DNA from: an uncultured Lachnospiraceae bacterium
GTDB taxonomy: Bacteria > Bacillota > Clostridia > Lachnospirales > Lachnospiraceae
DNA length: 64,000 nt
Direction: 5' to 3'
Assembly: GCA_947164605.1 (NCBI GenBank)
Contig: CAMUXE010000004.1
Span: 1 to 64,000 of the forward strand
Within the stretch, counting starts at the first letter, position 1. Each line of letters begins with the position of its first letter. This document shows positions 15,635 through 24,587 of this stretch, in pieces. Position numbers and translations under genes: made by a program. The notes beneath the pieces are model-generated. The model saw only the letters and a list, made by a program, of their open reading frames with translations, made no database searches and had not been told where the DNA came from.

Positions 15635-17197
15635 TTAAAGAGGGTCTGAGTTGGTGTCAATTCCCTTTAGAATCTGACTTGGCTTACGCCTCTTTGGATT
15701 GACATAGCTCAGCAATAATTTAATAAAGTAGATTATAATCCATGTTAGCAAAAGATAGACTAAGGCTACAGTTATCAGAGGAAAGAAGGCGTCATAGGTT
15801 GTTGCTCTTATCAGGTCACCTTGCCTTGTCAAATCATTGACCGCGATATAACCGACGATGGATGTGCTTTTTAAGAGACTTATAATCTCATTTTTATAGC
15901 TTGGTAAAAAACTATCCAAGGCTTGTGGAATAAGTATATGTACTAAGGTTTGGCCTTCAGTGTAACCTAGAGCAAGTGCAGCTTCCCTTTGCTCAGGAGG
16001 CACTGTCTTGATTGAAGCGTGTAAACAATCATGCACATAGATGGAAAACATGAATGTAAAAGCGATGATTGATATAAATACTCCTGACAGACGCGATTTT
16101 CCAAATAATATGTAATAGGTAATCATTATAAAAACAACAATAGGCAAGCCTAGGAAAATATTTGAAAAAAAGATGATGATTCTTTTGAAGATGCCAGGGT
16201 AGTTTTTTGTCCATAAAAAGAAAAAGTAGCCTTGAATGGAACCAAAGATTATAGAAGAACCAGAAATTAATAGGGTTATCAGAAGTCCGTGAATGAGTCC
16301 CTTCCATCTTGAGCCTACTATGAAGGTTTTGCTAAAACTTAGTTTTAAATCTTCGATTAAACCCTTACTATATGGATTTCCATTGTTTACTATGGCGACA
16401 ATAGGTTCTTCACGCATAAATGAGCCATAATTGACCTTCTGTGCACGTTCTTCAGTATATTCGACATTGCTGAGACCTATATCATACTTTGATGTTGAAA
16501 TTCCCATCAGCATAGCGTCAAATTGCATGTTTTGCATCTTGTAGTTATAGCCATATTCCTGGCAAAAAAGATCTAAGAACTCTGGTTCGTAGCCTATTAT
16601 CTGGCCATCCCTGATATATTCATAAGGTATGGCGTCGGCTGCAATTGCAACATCTATTGTGCCATTCTCTCCGCTTAATTGAGCCTTATCATATGGAATA
16701 TTGGCGTAATTTGATGGATTTGAAAACCATTTTTCTTCAAGCATTTCCATAGTTCCGTCAGCTTTTTTGGCTTCTAGGAATTCATTAAATTGCTTTCTTA
16801 GTTCATTGGACTTGTCTGAAAAGATAAAGCTTGTTTGTGACATACCTAGAGATTGGTCTAAGATACTCAAATCAGGGTAGTCATTCTTTAGGGCTTTAAT
16901 TCTATAACTTGGCAGGATGCAAGCATCGACTTTTCTTGTTCTCAAATCCTGAAACATGTCGACTGGATTTGTGTAAAAAGCAAAATGAGCTTCCTCAATA
17001 GATTTACTTGCTATTTGGTTTGAAAGAGAACCTGACCAAGTGGCAATTGTTCCTCCTTTAAGTGAAGCGGGATTTTTAAATTTTTGTCCCTTCTCATTAT
17101 TTTGATTAAAAACTAATAGACATAAGAATATGCCGATAAATATTAGAGTAAAAAGAAGTTCTATAAATATATATTTTTTAAGCTTTTTTTTAGTCAT
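15635..17197 (-). CDS. Fused substrate-binding protein and ABC permease, polar amino acid type
   Basis: The protein has 520 residues. After an N-terminal membrane anchor (residues ~8-30) come two SBP_bac_3-like segments (about 40-165 and 178-275; the second includes IDVAIAADAIPYEYI and ISTSKYDIGLSNVEYTEERAQ). From about residue 300 there is a permease domain of about five helices with the EAA loop (EQREAALALGYTEGQTLVHILIPQA). The binding domains are thus tethered to the membrane component. Cargo is probably an amino acid or a related small solute. The ribosome binding site CAAGGAGC sits just before the ATG. The promoter is at 17292-17320 on the minus strand, and the leader between them is a tandem repeat array. 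Confidence 0.9.
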   Translation of the reverse strand: MTKKKLKKYIFIELLFTLIFIGIFLCLLVFNQNNEKGQKFKNPASLKGGTIATWSGSLSNQIASKSIEEAHFAFYTNPVDMFQDLRTRKVDACILPSYRIKALKNDYPDLSILDQSLGMSQTSFIFSDKSNELRKQFNEFLEAKKADGTMEMLEEKWFSNPSNYANIPYDKAQLSGENGTIDVAIAADAIPYEYIRDGQIIGYEPEFLDLFCQEYGYNYKMQNMQFDAMLMGISTSKYDIGLSNVEYTEERAQKVNYGSFMREEPIVAIVNNGNPYSKGLIEDLKLSFSKTFIVGSRWKGLIHGLLITLLISGSSIIFGSIQGYFFFLWTKNYPGIFKRIIIFFSNIFLGLPIVVFIMITYYILFGKSRLSGVFISIIAFTFMFSIYVHDCLHASIKTVPPEQREAALALGYTEGQTLVHILIPQALDSFLPSYKNEIISLLKSTSIVGYIAVNDLTRQGDLIRATTYDAFFPLITVALVYLLLTWIIIYFIKLLLSYVNPKRRKPSQILKGIDTNSDPL

Positions 17198-17211
17198 ATA
17201 TTGCTCCTTGG

Positions 17212-17291
17212 GATGTCACTTCATATTGATGTCACTTCATATTGATGTCACTTCATATTGATGTCACTTAATAGGGGTGTCACTTCATGTG
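17212..17291. repeat. Five 16-bp tandem repeats in the ABC operon leader
   Basis: GATGTCACTTCATATT recurs with perfect 16-bp spacing at 17212, 17228, 17244 and 17260, and a degenerate fifth unit starts at 17276. On the minus strand the array runs from about the transcription start to just before the ribosome binding site. Confidence 0.9.
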
Positions 17292-17320
17292 ATTATAAAT
17301 TGAAAATAAATAGTGGTCAA
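17292..17320 (-). promoter_or_regulatory. Promoter of the ABC transporter operon
   Basis: On the minus strand TTGACC (17320-17315), 17 bp, TATAAT (17297-17292). Predicted start near 17285, inside the repeat array. Confidence 0.7.
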
Positions 17321-17408
17321 TAGACGATGAATATATATTAACGGAATTTTATATCTAAATAAATCAGTAATTTGCAAAAAGTGCATAAAATACAAGTATT
17401 ATAGTGGA

Positions 17409-17437
17409 TTGACCATGATTAGGGAGGATAATATAAT
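17409..17437 (+). promoter_or_regulatory. Promoter of the pectinesterase gene
   Basis: TTGACC (17409-17414), 17 bp, TATAAT (17432-17437). Predicted start near 17444, leaving a leader of about 70 bases. The rest of the 17321-17513 gap shows nothing else I can name. Confidence 0.65.
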
Positions 17438-17513
17438 TTGAATTAAAAATAGGTTTATTGTGTTTTACTGAATTACACAGGGAAACCTAAAAAAATCATG
17501 AAGGGGTGAAGGT

Positions 17514-20500
17514 ATGACAAAAATCTTACACAAATACCGTAAAGTAATGGCACTTGCACTTGCCTTACTTATGGTCCTTACACTTGTACCTCAGTCAGCA
17601 TTTACTACTGTATATGCTGCAGATGATACAAGCTGGCAAGATGGTTTTACAGCTACCGAAGCTGTAGAGGGTGGTTCTTACTACTTTGATTTTTCTAATA
17701 TGAAAGAAACACCTAACCAGTTTGAGATGGGATTATTCTCATTTAACGCTGGTAGAGCTAATGGCGCAAAATACCATTCAACAAATTATGGAGTTGAGTT
17801 TAAGACAGGTAATGCTCTTACATTCAAAGTTCCAGGAGATTGTTATGTAGTAGTTGGCGGCGACAATAACAACAATTGTCCAAACCTTACAGCTACAGCA
17901 TCAGCAGAGAACGGATTCTTCGATGTTGATGTTCAGTCAACAGTTAAGTCTTCTCATTGTGATCTTGAAGCTACCAAGGCAATGAGCGATCTTGCTGTTG
18001 TTTACAAGTACACAGGTGATGCTGGTACTGTAACACTTACTGTAGATCCGGATTACACAGCTGGTTCTTATTACAAGGCTTATATAGTTGCAGCAGCAGT
18101 TATTTCTATTCCAAAGCCAGTTCAGGTTGAGAGCAAGATTGACGTTGTTGATTTTGCAGCTGAGCAGCTTGATGCAGCTACATATAACAACCTTGCAACA
18201 GTTGAGTCTTTCAAATCACAGATTGAAGAAGGTAAGGGTGGTGCAATTCAGTCACTTGCATTTAACGATGCAGATGGAAATCCTTTCCTTTCTTTCTCAA
18301 GTGCTAAGGGTAACAACCGTTTAAGAACAGTGAACGAAGATCTTAAGGCTGTAGCTCATGATCAGAAGAGTAAAGTTGGCGATGATGGCGTAACATATAA
18401 TGGTTACATCTATTCAAACAACTCAGGTGCTGAGGATACATATCTTGCACTTAATCTCGAAGAGAATGATATCGTTACAGCTATGCTTGGTTCAAACGGC
18501 AACCCAGCAAAGTACATTTTCCAGGCTCCAGATGGAAGCACTCAGGAGTTTAACTTCACTAATGCAGCTGGCGTAGAGAAAGCTACTTTCTATGCTTCAG
18601 TTAAGGGTGAGTACAAGCTTTACTGTTCTAATGAAAAGCTTGTATGTGCAAGAGTTACAAGAACTCATGCAAAGGCAGTTCAGTACTCAGGTACAGCTAA
18701 ATTTGAAGATCCAAAGCAGACAGGTAAGGCTGCTCCTACAGGATACAAGATTAACTTTGTAAGTAAGCAGAGTGGTGCTCAGACAGCTGTTAAGGTTAGA
18801 TCTGATGGCACATACGAAGTAACACTTTACGCTGGTTATGACTATGATTTGGAATTGCTTGATGCTAATGGCTACGTAATTAGAGATGGAGCTTCTATTT
18901 CTGTTCCAGCTGATGCTACAACAGGCAATGCTGACGTTACTGTTATTCCAGTTGATGTAAAGAAGGCAACTGGTAACATCGTAGGACTTGATGCTGATTC
19001 ACTTGCAAAGCTTGAATTAGTTCTTGATTCAAGCAATGTTTACAAGCCAGAGTTCACTGCTAACGAAGGTGGTACATACTCACTTTCTTTTGAGGCAGAT
19101 GTTGAATATACAGTTACAGCTAACAATGTAAATGACTATACTTTAAAGACAACATCATTTAAGGCATCTGATGATGTTACTCAGGATTTTGTTTTTGAAG
19201 CAAAGCCTACTTACCCTGTAACTACAACAGTAACAGGTGTTAATGATCTTTCTAATGCAAAGGTTACATACACAAACATCAATGAGGATAATTATTCATA
19301 CACATTTGGAATCAATGACGAGGCTAAGCTTCGTGACGGACAGTACACTGTTAAGGTTTCAGGTGTTGCTAAGGAAAGAGTAATCCAGGGCGCTACTGCT
19401 GACGTTAAGGTAGCTGGTGCTGGTGCATCAACAACAGCTCCATTTGAGCCAATCAGCAATTGGGATTTCTCTAAGTTAAACAGCTCAGCTGATATTGAGG
19501 CAATTGGTGATTCTTATTACTATGTAGGTCTCAAGGTTGGCGATGCAGTTGCAAAGAATAAGATTTATCTCTTGGCAAATGCTGGTGCTACAGTTACAAT
19601 CCCTGACTTAAAGAAGGGCTCTAAGGTTAAACTTAGCTACTGCTACTGTGCATCATTCAATGCTCCAGGACTTGAGAGTCCAGTAGATGAGAAGTCTGGA
19701 AGCACAAGCCAGATTGACAGTGTAGAAGTTACAGTTCCAAGCGATGGAGATTTTGTAATTGAAGCACTTGCAGGAACAAATGCAGCACAGACATACTTCA
19801 CATCAATTGAAGTACTTGACGCTGACAAGGCTACACCTTACAAGGATACTCTTACAGTAGGATCTGGTAAGGATTATGAGACAATTAATGCTGCTCTTGC
19901 AGCTATTAGAACTATGGAGAGAACAGCTGACCAGAAGGTTACAGTTATGATCGATCCAGGCAATTATGAGGAAATGTTAGTTATCGATACACCTAATGTA
20001 ACATTTAAGAATGCTGCAGAAAATCCAAGTATCGAGCTTACTAACAAGGGAGTAGATATAGATGCTAATGCCGTAAGAATTACTTCTTACTATGGCCATG
20101 GATATCAGTACTATTCAATGGGAACTGATTGTAAGTACGACGAGGATTTACTCGCTGTTAACAAGGCTAATGGCTATTGCGGTTTCTCTAACCCAGGAAC
20201 AGGTACAACAAACGGAAGCTACTGGAATGCAACAGTTGTAATTACAGCTGGTAACTTCAGTGCTGACGGTATTATTTTTGAGAACTCTTTCAACCAGTAT
20301 GTTTCTAAGAAGGCTGCTAACGATGTAATCGAGCCAATCGAGGGAGCTGCTAAGGAAGATGCTTCTGCTCCAAGAGCTTCACTCGAGGAAGGCAGCACAG
20401 CTGTTCAGCATAAAGAGTATGTTGAGAGAGCTGCAGCACTTGCCATTTATGACAATGTGCCTAACACATATTTTGATAACTGTAAATTTATAGGTCGTCA

Positions 20501-21725
20501 GGATACACTTTACGGTGGTACAGGTTCAACAGTAGCATTTGAGGATTCATCAATCTATGGTGGAACTGATTACATCTTTGGACCAATGATTGCTGTATTT
20601 AAGAAGTGTGATCTTGTATTTAACACAAACGATGAGACAAGCAAGGGTGCTAGGGATGACATCGGCTATATCACTGCTCCACAGCAGAGAAGTGGCAATG
20701 GTTACCTCTTTGACACATGTCATGTAACTTCTACAATCCCAGGTGTAGATACTGCTTCAGAGCACACATCTAAGCCAGGTGAATTAGGTAGACCATGGCA
20801 GTCAGCAACTTCTGAGGCTGTCTTTGTAAATACTGTTATTGATGCTGCTGATCCATTCTGGGTTGAGCAGGGTATGGGAGAATCTCTCATTAAGCCTGAA
20901 GGATGGCTTACAAGCCTTGGCGGCGAGTCACCATTCATGGAAGAATATGGCACAATGGAGGCTTCTGGAGTTGATAACTCAACTGGCAGAGCTTCATGGG
21001 CTACAGTATCTAGTGAAGTTCCAGCAAAGTATAATGATGTTGACTTCTTAGCTGGTTGGAATCCATTCCACACTGAGCCAACATTCCACGTAAATAATAG
21101 TGTTGTTTACACAGATAATTCTGCAACTCAGTATGTATCACCTTCTGATGATGCAAAATTTGTTGATGAGGATGGTCTTGCGGTAAACAGAGGCGATGTA
21201 ATCGCTGATGTTATTGCTCTTGATGAGGCACCAAATGCTGAAGTTAAGACTGCTGCTGAGAAGATTGCTGCAGGCGAAGGTATGATCCAGTACTATGATG
21301 CAAATGTTTACTCATTAATCAAGAATGATAAGATGAAAGCTCAGTTATCAGCAGGAACTCTTGCAATGAGATTTGATTATCCTGAAGGATACGACATGAA
21401 TGACAATGTTGTTGCTCTTCATGAGACAAAGTCAGTTAAGGTTGAAAAGACTGAGGAAGGCGTTCTTGTATATGCTGATGGATTCAGCCCATATACACTT
21501 ATCTTTACTAAGACAAGCGTTGAGGAGCCAGTTCCTGATGACGATAATACTGAGGAAGTAGCTAGCGCTGAGGACAATTCAGAGCCAGCAGCTGCAGAGA
21601 CAGTATTGGTCAGAAATGTAGCACCTAAGACAGGTGATACAAGCCCAGTACTTCCACTTTCTATCGCTCTTGTACTTTCAGGTGCACTTGCACTTGCTCT
21701 TACAAAGAAGAAGAGAGTTAGATAA
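17514..21725 (+). CDS. Secreted, cell-wall-anchored pectinesterase
   Basis: This 1403-residue enzyme should remove methyl esters from pectin at the cell surface. Order: a signal peptide (basic start, hydrophobic ALALALLMVLTLV, cleavage near the TVYAAD segment); about 740 residues of beta-rich modules, probably carbohydrate-binding and carboxypeptidase-regulatory-like; then the pectinesterase beta-helix (about 778-1170). Catalytic motifs are visible: RQDTLY near 994, GGTDYIFG near 1016 and GRPWQ near 1092. The C-terminus has an acidic linker (EPVPDDDNTEE), a sortase-like signal APKTGD near 1370, a hydrophobic helix and TKKKRVR. Genes for pectin breakdown products may follow (two Gfo/Idh/MocA oxidoreductases). 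GGGGTGAAGG precedes the ATG. Confidence 0.93.
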   Translation: MTKILHKYRKVMALALALLMVLTLVPQSAFTTVYAADDTSWQDGFTATEAVEGGSYYFDFSNMKETPNQFEMGLFSFNAGRANGAKYHSTNYGVEFKTGNALTFKVPGDCYVVVGGDNNNNCPNLTATASAENGFFDVDVQSTVKSSHCDLEATKAMSDLAVVYKYTGDAGTVTLTVDPDYTAGSYYKAYIVAAAVISIPKPVQVESKIDVVDFAAEQLDAATYNNLATVESFKSQIEEGKGGAIQSLAFNDADGNPFLSFSSAKGNNRLRTVNEDLKAVAHDQKSKVGDDGVTYNGYIYSNNSGAEDTYLALNLEENDIVTAMLGSNGNPAKYIFQAPDGSTQEFNFTNAAGVEKATFYASVKGEYKLYCSNEKLVCARVTRTHAKAVQYSGTAKFEDPKQTGKAAPTGYKINFVSKQSGAQTAVKVRSDGTYEVTLYAGYDYDLELLDANGYVIRDGASISVPADATTGNADVTVIPVDVKKATGNIVGLDADSLAKLELVLDSSNVYKPEFTANEGGTYSLSFEADVEYTVTANNVNDYTLKTTSFKASDDVTQDFVFEAKPTYPVTTTVTGVNDLSNAKVTYTNINEDNYSYTFGINDEAKLRDGQYTVKVSGVAKERVIQGATADVKVAGAGASTTAPFEPISNWDFSKLNSSADIEAIGDSYYYVGLKVGDAVAKNKIYLLANAGATVTIPDLKKGSKVKLSYCYCASFNAPGLESPVDEKSGSTSQIDSVEVTVPSDGDFVIEALAGTNAAQTYFTSIEVLDADKATPYKDTLTVGSGKDYETINAALAAIRTMERTADQKVTVMIDPGNYEEMLVIDTPNVTFKNAAENPSIELTNKGVDIDANAVRITSYYGHGYQYYSMGTDCKYDEDLLAVNKANGYCGFSNPGTGTTNGSYWNATVVITAGNFSADGIIFENSFNQYVSKKAANDVIEPIEGAAKEDASAPRASLEEGSTAVQHKEYVERAAALAIYDNVPNTYFDNCKFIGRQDTLYGGTGSTVAFEDSSIYGGTDYIFGPMIAVFKKCDLVFNTNDETSKGARDDIGYITAPQQRSGNGYLFDTCHVTSTIPGVDTASEHTSKPGELGRPWQSATSEAVFVNTVIDAADPFWVEQGMGESLIKPEGWLTSLGGESPFMEEYGTMEASGVDNSTGRASWATVSSEVPAKYNDVDFLAGWNPFHTEPTFHVNNSVVYTDNSATQYVSPSDDAKFVDEDGLAVNRGDVIADVIALDEAPNAEVKTAAEKIAAGEGMIQYYDANVYSLIKNDKMKAQLSAGTLAMRFDYPEGYDMNDNVVALHETKSVKVEKTEEGVLVYADGFSPYTLIFTKTSVEEPVPDDDNTEEVASAEDNSEPAAAETVLVRNVAPKTGDTSPVLPLSIALVLSGALALALTKKKRVR

Positions 21726-21806
21726 GTTGATTTGAACAAATTTAATTAAATTTAGGAAATTTTAGTTATACTAAATTATTTATATTACTTCATTTCAAAA
21801 AGATTT

Positions 21807-21843
21807 GGAGGGAGTCAGTTAACTGGCTCCCTCCTTTTTTTTA
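21807..21843 (+). terminator. Intrinsic terminator of pectinesterase gene
   Basis: GGAGGGAG and CTCCCTCC pair, extended by CAGTTAACTG, with a run of Ts after. Confidence 0.9.
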
Positions 21844-21911
21844 AGATGATAAACAAAATTATAAAAGTGAGCGTTTGCTATACTGAATAATTATGATTTT
21901 ATTAAATAATA

Positions 21912-22136
21912 CATATTAGAAAGGCAACAGATAGAAATAATGCTAAACAGATAGCTAACAGATTTTTAGATGAAATTGCCAATGGAAATTTACTCCTAGG
22001 CGATGAGGGAGTCTTCTTTGTAGTTTGGGTTTATAGAGATAAATCTATTAATGCTGGTGTGTATGAGAATAATACTAACTCACATACATATGAGAAAATT
22101 ACTGTCAATGGCAAGCCCTTTTTGTTATATTATTAG
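21912..22136 (+). pseudogene. Unrecognised gene remnant without start codon
   Basis: A frame of about 74 codons reads as plausible protein (NNAKQIANRFLDEIANG, GVFFVVWVYRDKSINAGVYE, KITVNGKPFLLYY) but has no ATG, GTG or TTG start with a ribosome binding site, and a stop closes it upstream. I do not recognise the family. It fills most of the 335-bp space between the pectinesterase terminator and the first oxidoreductase. Confidence 0.35.
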
Positions 22137-22178
22137 TAGGTAAATGGGACGGAAATATTCAAATTTAAAGGAGTTTAT

Positions 22179-23333
22179 ATGATTAAAACAGCTATTATAG
22201 GTGTAGGAAACATGGGAAGCAAATATGCTGAGATTATCAGCAATGAAGAGATTGGCCATATCAAGATTGAGGCAATGACAAGAGTTAGAGGCCATTATGC
22301 AGAACTATTAAAAGATCTGATTGATACAGGCCTTCCAATTTATGAATCTGCTGATGCCCTCTTTGACGCTTATGACGAGGGCCAGATTGATCTAGATGCT
22401 GTAATTATTGCAACACCTCACTTCTCACATGAGGAAATTGCTGTCAAAGCATTTGCCAGAGGACTGCATGTGCTCTGTGATAAGCCATCAGGCGTCTACT
22501 CTAGACAGGCTAGAATCATGGAGGAGGCAGCTGACAAGTCGGGAAAAGTTTTCTCTATGGTTTTTAATCAGAGAACAAATCCGCTCTATAAGGAGATTAG
22601 GTCTATTATTCAGAGCGGCAAATATGGTGCTTTGAAGAGGGTTAATTGGGTGGTTACAGATTGGTACAGACCTGACAACTATTTCAAATCTAGCTCATGG
22701 CATGCTACATATGCCAAAGATGGAGGCGGAGTCCTTCTCAACCAGTGCCCACACAATCTGGATCTTTTGCAGTGGATGTGCACAAACCCAGTTAAAGTAC
22801 AGGGCTTTTGTGCTGAGGGCCATTACCATGATATTGAAGTTGAGGATGATGTTACCTGCTTTATGCAGTGGGAGAACGGGGCTACTGGAACATTTGTCAC
22901 ATCGACGGGTGATGCACCGGGTATCAACAGGCTTGAGATAAGTCTTGATGAGGCTATGCTTGTCTGTGAGGGGGGTAAGCTTAGAATTGGTGAGCTTGAA
23001 CCTGAACTTGGTATGAAAGAGGCTGAATACAGAAAGACATCTAATGACTTCTTTAAGAAAATCAAGGGTACTTGGAAGGAAGTTGAAGTTGCTGCTTCTG
23101 AAAAACCATATAATCAGATAATCCAGGGCTTTGTTGATGAGTTACTTGGCAATGGCAAGAGCCTGGCTGATGGCCGCGAAGGAAGAAAGAGCTTGATTCT
23201 TACTAATGCTATTTACTTATCAAGCTGGAAGCAGAAGATGGTTGAGCTTCCGCAAATTGGATCTGACAAAGAGCTTGAATTTGAGAAGGAGTTTGAAGAG
23301 ATTCTTGATCAGAAGAGATATAAGAGACAGTAA
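22179..23333 (+). CDS. Gfo/Idh/MocA-family oxidoreductase (first of tandem pair)
   Basis: The protein has 384 residues. The N-terminal Rossmann fold shows GVGNMGSKYAEI, and the conserved catalytic-lysine strand reads CDKPSGVYSRQA near residues 107-118, the counterpart of the family EKP motif. The C-terminal half is the alpha/beta domain with DGGGVLLNQCPHNLDLLQWM, a usual substrate-binding helix with His. Such enzymes oxidize or reduce sugars and sugar acids with NAD(P). AAAGGAG precedes the ATG. The end of the gene contains the first unit of an 18-bp tandem repeat that includes the stop codon. Confidence 0.9.
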   Translation: MIKTAIIGVGNMGSKYAEIISNEEIGHIKIEAMTRVRGHYAELLKDLIDTGLPIYESADALFDAYDEGQIDLDAVIIATPHFSHEEIAVKAFARGLHVLCDKPSGVYSRQARIMEEAADKSGKVFSMVFNQRTNPLYKEIRSIIQSGKYGALKRVNWVVTDWYRPDNYFKSSSWHATYAKDGGGVLLNQCPHNLDLLQWMCTNPVKVQGFCAEGHYHDIEVEDDVTCFMQWENGATGTFVTSTGDAPGINRLEISLDEAMLVCEGGKLRIGELEPELGMKEAEYRKTSNDFFKKIKGTWKEVEVAASEKPYNQIIQGFVDELLGNGKSLADGREGRKSLILTNAIYLSSWKQKMVELPQIGSDKELEFEKEFEEILDQKRYKRQ

Positions 23334-23370
23334 AGATATAAGAGACAGTAAAGATATAAGAGACGGTAAA
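23317..23370. repeat. Three 18-bp tandem repeats spanning a stop codon
   Basis: GATATAAGAGACAGTAAA starts at 23317, 23335 and 23353 (the third with one change, CGG for CAG). The first unit encodes the last residues and stop of the upstream gene, and the array runs to just before the next ribosome binding site. Confidence 0.9.
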
Positions 23371-23391
23371 GATGGAAGAGTAGGAGGTCTT

Positions 23392-24489
23392 ATGGCTAAA
23401 TATAAGTTTGTTTTAGTTGGCTCTGGTTGGAGAGCGAATTACTATATGAGAATTGCCAGGGCTTTGCCTGAGGTCTTTGAGCTGTCTGCGATTTTTTGTA
23501 GAAGCGAAGAGAGAGCACAAAAGGTTGCGGAAGAATCAGGATTTTACACTACATGCTCAATGGATGAATGTATTGAATTAAAGCCTGATTTTGTCGTTGT
23601 CTCTGTCAAGAAGACGGAAGGGGCCAATACTGCTAGAAAGTGGATGGATAAGGGCTTTGTAGTCATACAGGAAACTCCTTTGGGACTTGAATTGGAAACA
23701 CTTAGGAATTTCTTGGATAGAAGCAAAAAGGGACAGAGAATTGTGGTTGCAGAGCAGTATACAAGGTATCCTAGTATTAGGGCTATTTTGAATGTCCTTG
23801 ATAAGAGGCTTATAGGAGATGTATCTTGCCTTAATTTGTCTGTGGCGCATGAATATCACGGCGCCAGTATTATGAGGGCTATTATGGGAATCAAAGCTGA
23901 TGCTGAGTATACAGTGAGGGCAAAAACCTACGAGTTCCCTGTTATTGAGACATTAACCAGGTATGATTCTTTTGATGATGGAAGAAGCGCTTTGAAAAAA
24001 CGCACACTTGCCACTGTTGAGTTTGATAATGGCAAGCTATGCATATATGACTTTGACTCTGAGCAGTACAGGTCACCAATCAGAAAGAATACTATCAAGG
24101 TTCAGGGCCTTTCTGGTGAGCTGATTGACAATACTTGCTATTATCTTGATCAGGAATGTAAGCCTCACGTCTCGCTTATTGAGCAGAATGAGTATATTGT
24201 TGAGACAAGCAATGAAAATCCTAATCTCAAGCGTTTTATCGAGATGGGGAACATCAGCTTTGAGGGTCAAAAGGTCTACGAGCCTTATTTTGGCTTGTGC
24301 CAGCTTTCGGAGGATGAGACAGCAATTGCAAAGCTTATGGCTGAGACGGGAGAGTACTCTAGAGGAAATGCTGATTCGCCATACAGTATTGAAGATGCTA
24401 TTGCAGATGCTAGATTTGCCTATATTTTGGGTCAGGCAATCAAGAGTGGAAATACGGAGAATAGCTTGGATTACTGCATTGAAGAGTAG
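23392..24489 (+). CDS. Gfo/Idh/MocA-family oxidoreductase (second of tandem pair)
   Basis: The protein has 365 residues. The start at 23392 follows TAGGAGG; a longer frame reading through the repeat array is rejected. The Rossmann motif is GSGWRANYYMRIARAL. The position of the family EKP motif reads ETP (VIQETPLGLELETL), so the usual catalytic lysine is missing. The rest keeps the general fold. Because it is adjacent to a paralogue with an intact lysine, it may form a mixed complex or have a different chemistry. Substrate unknown. Confidence 0.85.
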   Translation: MAKYKFVLVGSGWRANYYMRIARALPEVFELSAIFCRSEERAQKVAEESGFYTTCSMDECIELKPDFVVVSVKKTEGANTARKWMDKGFVVIQETPLGLELETLRNFLDRSKKGQRIVVAEQYTRYPSIRAILNVLDKRLIGDVSCLNLSVAHEYHGASIMRAIMGIKADAEYTVRAKTYEFPVIETLTRYDSFDDGRSALKKRTLATVEFDNGKLCIYDFDSEQYRSPIRKNTIKVQGLSGELIDNTCYYLDQECKPHVSLIEQNEYIVETSNENPNLKRFIEMGNISFEGQKVYEPYFGLCQLSEDETAIAKLMAETGEYSRGNADSPYSIEDAIADARFAYILGQAIKSGNTENSLDYCIEE

Positions 24490-24587
24490 ACTGAAGAAAA
24501 ATTTAAATTGGAATGTATCACGCCAGACAAGGTGGAGCATGGTTTACTTTGCTAAGCGGTTTTGATGTATGAAAATGGGGAGGAAAA

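Noticed and set aside
17212-17291. CRISPR-like regular repeats
   Set aside because: The 16-bp units are directly adjacent with no unique spacers, and no cas genes are near. The same holds for the other tandem arrays in the window.
17480-17513. Cyclic di-GMP-I riboswitch before the pectinesterase gene
   Set aside because: ACACAGGGAAACCT resembles the start of that motif, but the second half (GGACGCAAAGCC-type helix and tetraloop receptor) is absent and the leader is only about 70 bases.
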